A DNA stretch of 64,000 bases from Lobosporangium transversale (taxonomy: Eukaryota; Mortierellomycota; Mortierellomycetes; Mortierellales; Mortierellaceae), in the NCBI RefSeq assembly GCF_002105155.1, contig NW_019028993.1, forward strand, positions 62,001 through 126,000, read 5' to 3'. The position numbers and the translations under genes were made by a program. Below the pieces are notes generated by a model. That model was given only the letters and a program-made list of their open reading frames with translations, was not told where the DNA came from and did no database searches. Each line of letters begins with the position of its first letter. Within the stretch, counting starts at the first letter, position 1. This document shows, piece after piece, positions 1 to 11,349 of this stretch.

Positions 1-70
1 ATGGGCTACACCGACGTTGTCGTCCCTAATGTCATTCTCAGAAACGTCTTGGAGAACCCTGGATGGTAAG

Positions 71-102
<32 letters not shown>

Positions 103-864
103 ATATTGTCTTTCCCCGCAATATTATGTTTCAAAGTTTACAACTCCGGATCAAGACATCAGAACAAAAAGGACGCAACAAAATGGATCGAATGAAGGAA
201 CAAAAAAAAAAAAAATCATGATCAGCATTACAGTCATCAATCAACACCGATAAACTAAGGTTGAACAAAGGAAAAAGAAAAAAGAAAGCGAAAATGGAAT
301 AAACCCATCCCTTCTTGCTGGAGCTGCTTTCCCATACAATTTAATCCGATCTGCTCATCATTACATTATGCCTCCTTTTAACTAGGTACACTCAATACAC
401 CCCTTACCAGCCAGAAATTGCTCAAGGTCGTCTCGAGTCCCTGCTCAACTACCAAACCATGGTCACCGATTTGACTGGCATGTCAATTGCTAATGCCTCG
501 TTGCTGGATGAGGGAACTGCTGCTGCAGAGGCCATGATCATGTGCTGGACTGCCACCAACCGCAAGAAGAGCACCTTCTTTGTCGATGAGAACTGCCACC
601 CTCAGACCATTGCCTGTGTCCAGACCCGTGCCGAGGCTTTCAATATCAAGGTCGTTGTCGGTGATCACCGTAACTTTGATTTTGAGGCAATCAAGGACGA
701 GATGGCCGGTGTTCTTATCCAGGTAAGACTCTACAACTAGTCTTCGTTATTTGTTAAAAAAAGGGGAGAGACTGATGCCAAGCTGACGAGAAGGTAGTAC
801 CTGTCAGAAAATTAAGGGGAAGGGCAAGAGGAAGAGTGTTGCATATTTGAATGGAGCGAATCGG

Positions 865-896
<32 letters not shown>

Positions 897-3296
897 TTCT
901 CACACACATGTGATTGCTTGAATGGTTAATCGCAATATATTTTATAAATAAGTGGTGATTGCAATTTTTTTTTTTTTTTTTTTTTCCTTCCTTCCAAACA
1001 CTAGTTACTCACCCTTGTTATCTCACACTCAATCTCTCTTTTATAGTACCCTGATACCCGTGGAAATGTCTCCGACTACAAAGGTCTCGCCGACAAGATC
1101 CATGGATATGGCGCTCAGGTGGTCGCTGCCACTGATTTGATGGCCTTGACCCTCTTGACTCCTCCTGGCGAGTGGGGCGCTGATATTGCCCTCGGAAACT
1201 CACAACGCTTCGGTGTCCCTCTCGGCTTTGGTGGACCTCATGCCGCATTCTTCGCCTGCAAGGATCAACACAAGCGCAGGATGCCCGGTCGCTTAGTCGG
1301 TGTCTCCAAAGATGCTCAGGGCAACCAGGCCTACCGTCTCGCCCTTCAGACTCGCGAGCAGCACATTCGCCGTGAGAAGGCCACTTCCAACATTTGCACT
1401 GCTCAGGCTCTTTTGGCCAACATGGCTGCTCTCTATGCTGTCTACCACGGACCTGAGGGCATCAAGAACATTGCTCAACGCATTCACAACATGACTGCCA
1501 TCTTTGCTGAGGGAGTTCGCGAGGCCGGCCACAAGGTCGAAAACGAGCAGTTCTTTGATACCTTGGCTATTAAGGTCCAGGGCGGTGCTGACAACGTCGT
1601 CAAGAAGGCTCTCGCTGCTGGAATCAACATTCGCCAATTCGATGCTGATACTGTCGGTGTCACCTTTGACGAGTCATGCAACAAGGCAGAGCTTGATGAA
1701 CTTATCAAGGTCTTCACCAAGGATGGCGCCTCAACTCCTGATCTCCTTAGCATTGCTCAGAAGCTCAACATTTCAGAGACAAGTCCTGCGAATGTTTTGG
1801 ACAACAAGTTCATCCGTACCTCAGAATACCTTACCCACAAGATCTTCAACTCCTATCATTCAGAGACTGAGATGCTTCGCTATCTGTATCGCCTTCAGAA
1901 CAAGGATCTCTCGCTAACTCACTCGATGATCCCTCTCGGTTCCTGCACCATGAAGCTCAATGCCACCACCGAGATGATCCCTGTCACTTGGCCTGAGCTT
2001 GGCAACATCCATCCCTTCGCCCCTGATAGCCAGACCGAGGGCTACCAGATCATGCTCAAGGAGCTTCGCAACGATTTGGCCGAGATCACTGGATTTGATG
2101 ATGTCTCGCTCCAGCCCAACTCTGGTGCCCAGGGAGAGTATGCTGGCCTTCGTGCCATCCGTGCTTATCATGAGAGCCGTGGCGACAACAAGCGTAACGT
2201 CTGCTTGATTCCCGTCTCTGCTCACGGAACCAACCCTGCTTCGGCTGCCATGGCCGGTATGGATGTCGTCCCCGTCAAGTGCTTGGCCAACGGAAATTTG
2301 GATCTTGAAGACCTGAAAGCCAAGGCAGCCAAGCATGCTGACCGTCTCTCTGCCTTCATGGTCACTTATCCCTCTACTTTCGGTGTGTTTGAGGACACTG
2401 TCTCGGATGCTTGTGAGATCATTCATTCCCATGGAGGTCAAGTCTACATGGATGGTGCCAACATGAACGCTCAGATCGGATTGACCTCCCCTGGACACAT
2501 TGGCGCTGATGTCTGCCATTTGAACTTGCACAAGACCTTCTGTATCCCCCACGGAGGTGGAGGACCAGGTATGGGACCTATCGGTGTCAAGGCTCACTTG
2601 GCTCCTTACTTGCCTGGCCACCCTATTGTGAAGACTGGAGGTGACAAGGCCATCGGACCAATCTCTGCTGCTCCTCACGGCTCTGCCTCCATCCTGCCCA
2701 TCTCTTGGGCCTATGTCAAGATGATGGGAGGTGAGGGCATCAAGAGTGCCACCGAGATTGCTCTCTTGAATGCAAACTACATGGCTCGCCGCCTCGGCAA
2801 GCATTACAAGGTTCTCTTCACTAACGAGAACGGCATGTGCGCTCACGAGTTCATCATCGATATCCGGCCCTTCGGCTCTGTTGGTATTGAGGCTATTGAT
2901 ATTGCTAAGCGTCTTCAGGACTATGGTTTCCACTCACCCACCATGTCATGGCCAGTGCCCAATACCCTCATGATTGAGCCTACAGAGTCTGAGAGCAAGG
3001 AGGAGCTCGACCGCTTCTGCGATGCTATGATTGCCATCCGTGCCGAGATTCAAGAGATTCAGGACGGTAAGCAGCCCCAGAAGGACAACGTGCTTAACAA
3101 TGCACCCCATACATTGGCTGTGCTGATGAAGGATGACGAATACTGGAAGACAAAGTCATACAGTCGTTTCCAGGCTGCCTATCCTTTGCCCTACCTCCAT
3201 AAGTTCAAGCTGTTCCCTACTGTCTCACGCATTGATGACAGCTTTGGTGATCGCAACTTGATCTGCTCGTGCCCTCCCATGAGTGACTATGAGTAA
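1..3296 (+). CDS. GCV2: glycine dehydrogenase (decarboxylating), P-protein of the glycine cleavage system, 5' partial
   Basis: PLP-dependent P-protein of the mitochondrial glycine cleavage complex, which decarboxylates glycine and passes the aminomethyl group to lipoyl H-protein. Exons read <1-65, 386-722 and 1047-3296 and stay in frame (883 residues visible). The first junction restores the family motif [19 protein letters not shown] and the second gives QYPDTRG. The PLP lysine lies in [17 protein letters not shown], about residue 630 of the fragment, and the glycine-rich GGGGPGMGP loop follows. The C-terminal [13 protein letters not shown] and [10 protein letters not shown] blocks are typical of the family. 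Family members are about 950-1050 residues, so roughly the first 100 (targeting peptide and N-terminus) lie upstream of the window. The ATG at position 1 is internal, not the start. Codon use is strongly biased to C-ending codons, as in a highly expressed gene. The stop is TAA at 3294-3296. Confidence 0.96.
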
Positions 3297-3564
3297 ACGA
3301 TAGAACGATAGGACGATAGAATGATGGAGGGGCCATTTCACATCGATGACCTTTAGCATTTAGACATCTTCTTGAAGCATTATATTTTTTAGAGTAGCAC
3401 TCGTGTACATTAAAATTAAATACCTTTTTTTTATTCGCATTTATGTTGTTGATCGCGTGGTTAAAAAAAATTTGTCTTTGAAATGATGGTGTGATTAGAA
3501 ATATTTATCTGTTTTTCATCAATTGTCAAAAACCTTTTTCTGTCACGCTTGAATTCCTATAACT

Positions 3565-6111
3565 ATGGAGTATTCTAACCATTTATCATCAGACCTGCAT
3601 AGCGAGGATTATGAACTAATGGATAGCCTCATAGACAAGGGTAGTTCTTGGACCGGACTTCAAACTATGAGCTCGACTATGATATATCCGGAGCAGCATC
3701 AGGTCGAAGGGAGCGAGGACAGCATCGATACTGAAGCTATTATCCAGCAGCTATATTACGACGAGTTACTACATCTACAGTCAGAAGACTGCGAGCGTGA
3801 GGACGATCGAATGAGCTTTGAAGAAGAACAGCAGAGCCTTAGCTCCTGGACTTTTAATCACTCAGCAGATCTCCCAATATCTGGAGAAATAAACTCGTGG
3901 GACGATTTCATCCACAACGATCAACCACTCTGGAGTTGGTCTAACTGCTTTAGTGAACTTGACCAAACCGAATACTATGATCAATGGAAGAAGGAAGACT
4001 TGGAGGATCCAGAGACTTCAGAGCCTTCAGAGTTCAGCAGCTTTTCATTTTCATTCAAGAGCGAGGAGGATAGCAGTGAATCGGACGAGTACTCTACGAT
4101 TCTATCATCGGATTGGCTTGAACCCGAGGCCCATCCTTACGGCGTTCTAGACCAGAAGGATCAGTGCATGAGCCCTAGAATCGATGCCAAGAACTACATC
4201 CAAGGGCTATCCTCGCAAGGTCCGTATGTGAATACGACTTGTCGATCACAGGAGTGGGTTCTTGAAAAGCTAGAATCTTTTGCGAGTCGATTTTTGAATG
4301 ATTTATCTCTCGAAAGGCAACCAAGTATTGAGTTGGCTAATAGGACTAGCATGAGAGCAATCATATACGACGAGGAGAGTGGAGTCATTCGACGAAGACT
4401 ATCCCCGAATGAAAGGCGGATGGATATAGACGGCAAATTGAGCGATGAAGCATCAGTGAGATCCAGAGGTGCAATTATCTATGATAATGACGGTATTGAT
4501 GACGGCAACATTTCTAGATCTTCAATAATAGGCAAGGGTCATACTCTCAATGAATCAGAACAGAAGCAGCTGTTAGCATCACCCTCATCAAGGTCATTTA
4601 CTATCATCCACCGATTTGGCACCACCAGAGTCGTGCCGTCTGCCATGCGTGTAGTGGATTTAATGCATGAAAACATTTGTAGGGGAGCAATCTCTTCCAA
4701 GCGCGATCTTTATTACAGGGACGTAGGATTGTTTAGGTCGCAACTAGCTGTGGATAACATTGTGGAAGATGTGGCATGCACTCTGGAAGTGCCACGGTCA
4801 TGCTTGAATGTTGTAGCTGGTGGACGCAGCATTGCCTTTGGCTCCATCAGGCTAACTACCAAAATCCGAGGGAAACGCATGGATCAGCATCAGCATGACC
4901 AACAGCAACAAGAGGCCACAGTCAATTATAGCAATCACAAAGCGGATCTGAACTCTGAGATCGAAGTAACCGAGCTTATGGCTGATACTGCACCCCATGA
5001 TATGATGCGTCAAGGTGCTGAGATAACATCGAATGATGAATGTAAAGAATCTGATGATCCTTTGAACAAGAGCTTTGCACAGACGAGCTATAATACGCTG
5101 ATTACGCTCCCTGCAACCATGGATGAGATATTAAAAGTCGAGATTCATCCGAGGACACGATTTATCTTGGTGATCGAGAAGGAAGCGACCATGGAGTATC
5201 TATTGTCCTTGGGCTTCTGCGAGACACATGGGCCATGTATCCTCCTCACAAGCAAAGGATATCCAGATCGTGCTGTGCGTCAGCTCTTAAAGTTGCTTTC
5301 TTTTATGACCGAATCTGGCAGATATAAAGTTGAGCGACAAAGCGGAAGTAATTGGGGTGATAGCTTGAGTCATTTCATCCTACCAGTCATAGACCCATCC
5401 GGATTCAGCGATTCAACCTCGTCAGCCAATCAAAGTTTTGGCCATTCTCTCGATATACCACTCCTTGCTCTGGTGGATTGTGACCCATATGGAATTGAGA
5501 TCTATTTAACATACAGGTGTGGGTCCGTCAGGTCCGCTTACGACAATGCAAACCTTGCAGTGACCTCACTGAAATGCCTAGGCCACATTCCAGATGATTG
5601 GCAGAGAGGTTTTCTTGGGAGCTATGGATTTAATCAGTCGATCACTAATTCCTCCTGCAAAGAAGGTCAAATATCATCATCAGATAACCATCAGCGGGTG
5701 GAGGCGGAGACGGAGACAGAGATAGAGTGTGAGCATGAGCATGAATGCCAATGGAGCGCGTTCGAGCGATATCTGATCCCATTGACTCACTGGGATCGAC
5801 TAAAGCTGGTGAAATTATTGACTCAACATCCGTATATTCTTCGTCATGATGGGTGGAAGAAACAAATTTCACGTATGTTAATGATGAACCGTAAGGCAGA
5901 GTTGCAGAGTTTATATATTGGGTTAGACTGCAAGCCCAATGAGTTGTCGACGACGATGAGGCAAGAGGAAGGGGCCCCGAATAATAGTCGTAGTTGCGAC
6001 CACCTATCAAAGGATAGTATTGGCAATGGCATTAGTAATAGGCTTGGGACCAAAGATCATCCATTAGTGAAGTACCTTGAATACAAACTACAGCATCACT
6101 TGTGGTTATAA
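3565..6111 (+). CDS. SPO11: SPO11-type meiotic recombinase (topoisomerase VI A-like), unusually long
   Basis: Single-exon ORF of 848 residues. The C-terminal two-thirds has the SPO11/TOP6A architecture. A 5Y-CAP winged-helix block SSKRDLYYRDVGLF carries the expected nucleophile at about Y384 (second Tyr of YY). The Toprim part has VIEKEAT (E538), TSKGYPD and the metal-binding LVDCDPYGIEIY (D638 and D640), with a C-terminal LTHWDRLKLVKLL and RKAELQSLY block. SPO11 makes the meiotic double-strand breaks, attaching covalently to DNA 5' ends in the nucleus. Two parts are unusual. About 350 acidic, Ser-rich residues precede the catalytic core, and about 85 residues of low-complexity sequence (QHQHDQQQQ and so on) separate the winged helix from Toprim. 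Typical SPO11 proteins are about 350-420 residues. All catalytic residues I could check are present, so the gene looks functional. The start is the first ATG of the frame, but a later one cannot be excluded because the N-terminus is not conserved. Confidence 0.93.
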   Translation: MEYSNHLSSDLHSEDYELMDSLIDKGSSWTGLQTMSSTMIYPEQHQVEGSEDSIDTEAIIQQLYYDELLHLQSEDCEREDDRMSFEEEQQSLSSWTFNHSADLPISGEINSWDDFIHNDQPLWSWSNCFSELDQTEYYDQWKKEDLEDPETSEPSEFSSFSFSFKSEEDSSESDEYSTILSSDWLEPEAHPYGVLDQKDQCMSPRIDAKNYIQGLSSQGPYVNTTCRSQEWVLEKLESFASRFLNDLSLERQPSIELANRTSMRAIIYDEESGVIRRRLSPNERRMDIDGKLSDEASVRSRGAIIYDNDGIDDGNISRSSIIGKGHTLNESEQKQLLASPSSRSFTIIHRFGTTRVVPSAMRVVDLMHENICRGAISSKRDLYYRDVGLFRSQLAVDNIVEDVACTLEVPRSCLNVVAGGRSIAFGSIRLTTKIRGKRMDQHQHDQQQQEATVNYSNHKADLNSEIEVTELMADTAPHDMMRQGAEITSNDECKESDDPLNKSFAQTSYNTLITLPATMDEILKVEIHPRTRFILVIEKEATMEYLLSLGFCETHGPCILLTSKGYPDRAVRQLLKLLSFMTESGRYKVERQSGSNWGDSLSHFILPVIDPSGFSDSTSSANQSFGHSLDIPLLALVDCDPYGIEIYLTYRCGSVRSAYDNANLAVTSLKCLGHIPDDWQRGFLGSYGFNQSITNSSCKEGQISSSDNHQRVEAETETEIECEHEHECQWSAFERYLIPLTHWDRLKLVKLLTQHPYILRHDGWKKQISRMLMMNRKAELQSLYIGLDCKPNELSTTMRQEEGAPNNSRSCDHLSKDSIGNGISNRLGTKDHPLVKYLEYKLQHHLWL

Positions 6112-6920
6112 TAGTTTAATGCAAATATAAAAAATAAATAGAATAAATAAATAAACAAAAAAATCGCGTCTGTAATATTAGCGTTGTAGGTCGCTTTCTA
6201 ATACGTCATATATATATATATATTGGATATTTAGGACTTTCAATGACCTTCATACCAACTATGATCCATAATGAGCGAGCATGAAACGAGGGTATGGGCA
6301 CAGCAGCACAAGTCCTTCAAACAGATAGACATAAAATAGGGAGATCCTCCAAAAAATAATAATAGTAAATCCCCTCGAAATACCAACCTCCCGCCAAGTA
6401 TCGCCACTCATAAAGAAACTGGACATCGACTTCCCCCAACTCTAATGAAGCAATACGTGCAGAAGACATACAAAGGCTCCCGCCGCAAAAAAAAACAACT
6501 AGGTACTCCACTCTAAGGAGGAAACAGGAAGAAAGGAAAAAAAAAGTTTTAGGAGGAGGAAGAGAAAGGATATAAATGATATGGAAAGAGGAAATTTGGG
6601 CCCGTTTGTAATGCGATAGGGAGGGCATCCCTATCATTAAGCCCCTCAATGCTAGGGCCTCGTTGAGGACTCCCATTTTTTTGATATGCTAACGTTAAGT
6701 AAAGTCTTAGGAAATTACCCAAGCTAGTATCCTGAGGGTGAAAAAAAAATAAATTTTCTAACAAGACAAGCAATGATCATGGTATAATAAAAAGACGCGG
6801 GTTTGCGGCTTATTATTATTAAAAGTTTATTATTATTATTACTATTTGTTGTTATTGCTCGGAATCTAAAGCGCTTTATGTGCGAGAGCAGAGTGCAGAA
6901 GGGGGATGCAAATAAGGAAG
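6112..6920. other. intergenic, convergent between SPO11 and membrane-family copy 1
   Basis: Holds the 3' ends of two convergent genes. AT-rich, with a short (TA)n run near 6209-6222 and short ORFs that do not look coding. No gene recognised. Confidence 0.5.
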
Positions 6921-8590
6921 CTAGGGGCTGTTCGTCAATAAAGACTTTGTGCTGCCTGTGTTCATTTCCATCTCTTCCTGTTTAGGCACAACTCGTATGC
7001 TCTCAAACGCCATTGGGTGTATATCCGCTCGCATAATCCATAGCGCAGACACTGGATTATGAGGCGTCAATTGGATAGAAATGGTCTTGTAAAGCGAACT
7101 GGTATATTTTCCATCCAGGAGCAACTCTGTCAAGACCCATACATAGAAACAAGCCACCATGGCCACGATAATGAAGACTAACAACCACATTGGGATTTCT
7201 AGGCCTTTTTCCGGAGTAAAGACATCATAGAGTACATAGGCCTTTCGGCCATCAAAATCCATATAAAAGTTATGCCCCAACGACGCCATATATTGAGACA
7301 CAGCCACTGTATCATCCTGAAGCTGAGGGATCGAGGCCAAGGCCCGTTCACCATGAATTATAGGAGGAAAATGCTCAATCACCATGTCATTTCCACCATA
7401 ACGATCGGGTAAAGGACGCCAGTTACTTCTTGCTTTCACGTTATGGACTATTTGCTCTTTTGGCCTCACGACCAAGAGATTGATGACAGAGTACAGACAT
7501 ATAGGCAATGGAGAGCGAAAAAAGATTACAAAAGTGCAAAGCACGATGTCAATCATGGGTCCACGGATCCTCACTTCAGCTAGAAGTGTAGGATATTTGT
7601 CTCGAGATGTAACTGTCCTGATGATGAGTGCATTCATGGCTTGGAAGATCTCGTCCGCTCCTTGGAAAACTTCTTCGATTGAATCACTAGGTATTGATCC
7701 ATTAAATCCTAAGAACTTTACAGCTGTGGCAGCCATCACTAAGACATCACCGTTCTCATGAACACATTTTTTGATGACGGTACTAGGAAGTGTATTCATC
7801 TTGCTTTGCAAGTAAGAAAGAAATGGCATGTTGAGTCCACCCAAACCGCAGCTCACGCCTTGGTTCCTAAATTCGATTCCCACAGCCGTACCGCCTAGTT
7901 CTTTCCCTCCTGTGATAACTACACTCCATTGATTAGAAGATCCCTGCACAACGTTTGTGATGTTGTAGGAAGGAGCCTCTAGATCAGTCTGCAAGTAAAC
8001 TGATGTTTCAGAGCATTTTTCACTACCGAGTGGAGGAGTGGCCATCTGCTTGACCGTAAACTGAACGTTGGATTGTGCACAAACAATGTCGTAGTCTGTC
8101 TGTCGCAGAATATACAATCTTCTACTACTCGCCTCAGCGGTTGTGATGTTCTTAGTGCTGTTGATCAACAAGCCCATAGCCTCTGTAACATTTTCACCGT
8201 ATCGGATTGATTTAGACCAACCGCTGAAGGTTATTTCAGGGCCGATAGTGATAATCTGTGGTGTGATCTCTAAGATGCTGTCGCCTTTAATGAGTCTTTC
8301 TGCTGGAGAGATGAAGCGAGCCACACCTTTATCGAGCAGGCCAGCTACAAGGCTTGCCAAGATAGTGATCACCATGATGCATTTTGTACGGCTGGGGACA
8401 ATATAGAGCGAGTTGTAAAGCGAACTGATCATCTCCATGTAACCCCCTTGATGACCCCATCGGATACTGTTGGCATACTGGTCTCCGACCTGTGAATAGA
8501 TGGGAAGAATAGGCCTACTGCGGCAACCAGCAAGAACTGGAGGACTGCTAAGGTGATGTTGAGAGTGAAAATCGAGAGCGGAAGGAACAT
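6921..8590 (-). pseudogene. 3-TM ectodomain membrane protein family, copy 1 (single frameshift)
   Basis: Unrecognised family with four relatives in this window. The minus-strand frame from an ATG at 8588-8590 gives the N-terminal helix (MFLPLSIFTLNITLAVL). At about 8508-8516 it loses register by a net one-base deletion relative to copy 2 (GTAGGCC here, GTAGGGGCC there). From 8438 a second frame of 505 residues continues without stops to 6921. It holds TM2, the ectodomain with several N-glycosylation sequons and conserved cysteines, TM3 (EIPMWLLVFIIVAMVACFYV) and the family tail LLDGKYTSSLYKTISIQL. The rest of the gene is intact, so this is either a very young pseudogene or an assembly error. 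There is no GT-AG intron that would repair the frame. Function unknown; topology suggests a plasma-membrane or endomembrane protein with a large lumenal or extracellular domain. Confidence 0.75.
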
Positions 8591-8813
8591 TTGGCTATCC
8601 TTTTTTTTATTTTGTGAATATGTAGATTGTCTGTGTGTGACACAAGTGAGATACAGGAGAGAGGACTGTGCGAAATAACAATCGTCTTTGCCAAAAGACA
8701 TAAACAGAAATATCTTCATTTATTTAATTAAATTTTGTGCTAAATAGTTTCGATCATGCTTTCTAAGATTCAAGTCAAACAGGTATTTAAAAAATACATT
8801 TGCGCCTTGGCTT

Positions 8814-8846
<33 letters not shown>

Positions 8847-9505
8847 GTACAGAAAAAACTCTCACTACAGCACTTTTCACACACACATAATGCTGATAAA
8901 GTTGCCCATTCCATTACACGGTTCCCTTCCTCCTACAATTCTACAGATTCCTTTTATCGATACTATCCCTGGTTCCCAGGCCACTGAGAGTATACGATGA
9001 TCATCTTTTTACATAATGGAGTCCAAACATTCCATAACGAATCAAACCTTAAACCTTATTTTATCCTGAATTAAGGGATAAATAAATTCATATTTGTGTG
9101 TTTGAATGTCCATTCATGTGTGACATTAAACATTTCATCCATCATTTATTTATACATGTGCTCTTTTCAGCCTCGTATTCAGAAGAAATAAAGGAAGAGT
9201 CCCTTTAAAGCATTTCTTAGCCTAACACTCTCTTCTTGATATGACTATGGGTGTAAAGAAAATGGTTAAAATAAAAAATAATTTAGATTTTAAAATGGAC
9301 AGGAGGACAAGCTTTGACGCCACAACGGGCTGTGCCATTTTACCCATGTGATAACCTTGGGACAAGCAGCCAAACCAAGCAAACAAATGCTGGTTTTTCC
9401 AATCCATTGTTTAAAGTGTAAACAAATTTACTATTAGCATTCAACAAGGCTCGGCGGCGCGGAGAATATCAAAATTTAATTTATTCTTCGTCAGAAAAGG
9501 CCTAG
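8591..9505. other. upstream region of copy 1, partly duplicated upstream of copy 2
   Basis: AT-rich promoter and intergenic DNA with a 30-nt T tract at 8816-8845. The stretch 9240-9410 resembles 11704-11870 (shared blocks such as ATGGACA...GACA-GCTTTGACGCC), so the tandem duplication includes upstream sequence. No convincing gene. Confidence 0.5.
8816..8845. repeat. 30-nt T homopolymer
   Basis: Uninterrupted T run, representative of many 20-33 nt A or T tracts in the window. Others lie at 39058-39090 (A33), 54980-55012 (A33) and 63776-63807 (A32). Confidence 0.95.
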
Positions 9506-11349
9506 TTAGCATTGTTTACCTTTGCAGTCCACATCATATTGTAAATCTGCTCTGCTGTCAGTTAATTGCAAACTACACTTCCCTTTATTATTGCAAAAAC
9601 ATACAGTCATGTCACATAAATTATTAAGACTAGGTATATTTATTTGCATTTTTTGAATATACAAGGGACTATCCATCAATAAGGCATTGGTATCTTTGGG
9701 CTCTGTGTTCTTTCCCATCTCCTCCTGTATAGATACGATTGGTATATCCTCAAACTTCATTGGTTCGACATCTACTCGCATGATCCAAGGCGCAGACGCT
9801 TGATTATAAGGGGACAATTGAATAGAAATAGTCTTGTAAAGTGAGCTGGTGTATTTCCTGTCCAGAAGCCCCTCTGCCAAGGTCCATAAACAGAAGCAGA
9901 CAACCATGAGTACGAGAATGACAATCAATAGCCACTTTGGGATCTCTAGTCCTTTTTCTGGATAAAAGACATCGTAGATCACATAGAGCTTCTCGGATTC
10001 CTCGGATTCAAAATCATTATGAAAGTTTTGTCCCAGCAGTGCCATGAGTCGAGATGCAGCCACTGTATCATCCTGGAGTTGAGAATTCGAGACTAAGGAC
10101 CGTTCACCATGGATTATGGGAGGGACATGTTCAATCATCATGGCATTTAACTTTTTTAAAGGATATATCGGAAGCGACTCGTTGCCTCTTGCTTTTTTGA
10201 TATCGACACTTTGTTCTTTTGGCCTCACGACCAAGGAATTGATGACGGAATATTGACATACAGGATATTGTAAACCTACAACGATAGAAAAAACACAGAT
10301 CACAGTGTCGAGCATAGTTCCACGAATCCTCACTTTGGCTAACATTGTAGGGCGATCCATGTCCGTGTCTGATGGAACTGTCCTTTTGATAAGTTCATCC
10401 ATGGCCTGAAAAATTTCATCATCTTCCTGGAAAAATCTTGTGGTTGTGTTGTTAAGCCTTGACTGAAACCCTTCAGAAAAATGTACAGTTGTGGCAGCCA
10501 CAACTGAAACATCCCCATCCTCATGAACACATTTCGTTGTGATAGTCCTGGGAAGACGATTCACTTTGGCTTTATTCGAGATAGCGAAAGATGGTATGTT
10601 GATTTCGCCTAGAACGCAGAGTATGCCTCGGTTCTCAAAGTTGATGCTCAAGCTCGCGTCATGCAGTTCTTCCCCTCCTGGAATAACCATACTCCATCGG
10701 TTAGGAAATCTCTGCAAAACGATTGTGGTATGGTAGGAAATAACCGAAGTTGTGGTAAAGCCGATATATGTATTGGAGCATCCTCCTTGAGTGGGTAAGG
10801 CAACATCATGATCCAGGAACTGAACGTTGGATTGTGCACAAACAATTTCATACTCTGTCAATCGCGGAATATATAATCGTCCACTACTGGCGTCAGCTGT
10901 TGGAATGTTCCTAGTACTGTTGATTAACAAGCTCATGGCCTCGGTAATATTTTCGCCGTATCGGATTGATGTAGACCAGCCGCTGAAGGCAATTTCAGGG
11001 TTGTAAATGATGAACTCGGGATGATTGCTAAGGTACTATCACCTTTGATGAGCCTTTCTGCTGGAGAGATAAAACTAGCCACGCCTTTATCGAACAGGCC
11101 AGCTACAAGACTTGCCAAGATAGTGATCACCATAATGCATTTTGTACGGCTTGGGACAATATGAAACGAGTCGTAAAGTGAACTGATCATCTCTACGTAT
11201 CCTCCTTGACGAGTCCATCGGATACTGTTGGCATACTGGTCCCCGAACCGTGAATAGATGGCAAGAATGGCCCCTACTGCGGCGAACAGTAGGAACTGAA
11301 GGACTGCCAGGGTAATGTTAAGAGTGAAAATCGAGAGTGGGCCAAACAT
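9506..11349 (-). pseudogene. 3-TM ectodomain membrane protein family, copy 2 (single frameshift)
   Basis: Closest relative of copy 1; the two start codons are about 2.8 kb apart. The frame from ATG 11349 encodes TM1 (SIFTLNITLAVLQFLLFAAV), the signature ANSIRWTRQGGY, TM2 and FISPAERL. It shifts at about 11001-11030 through a net one-base deletion relative to copy 1. The second frame continues from before EIAFSGW to 9506. It carries the ectodomain, TM3 (GLEIPKWLLIVILVLMVVCF) and the tail LLDRKYTSSLYKTISIQL. The C-terminus runs about 45 residues beyond the stop used by copy 1, consistent with loss of the ancestral stop. A TATA-like element lies 70 bp upstream of the ATG, so transcription may persist. 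Function unknown. Either a recent pseudogene or a sequence error. Confidence 0.75.

Noticed and set aside
1-3. ATG at position 1 as start of the glycine dehydrogenase
   Set aside because: The downstream residues match an internal P-protein block; about 100 residues of the family lie before it.
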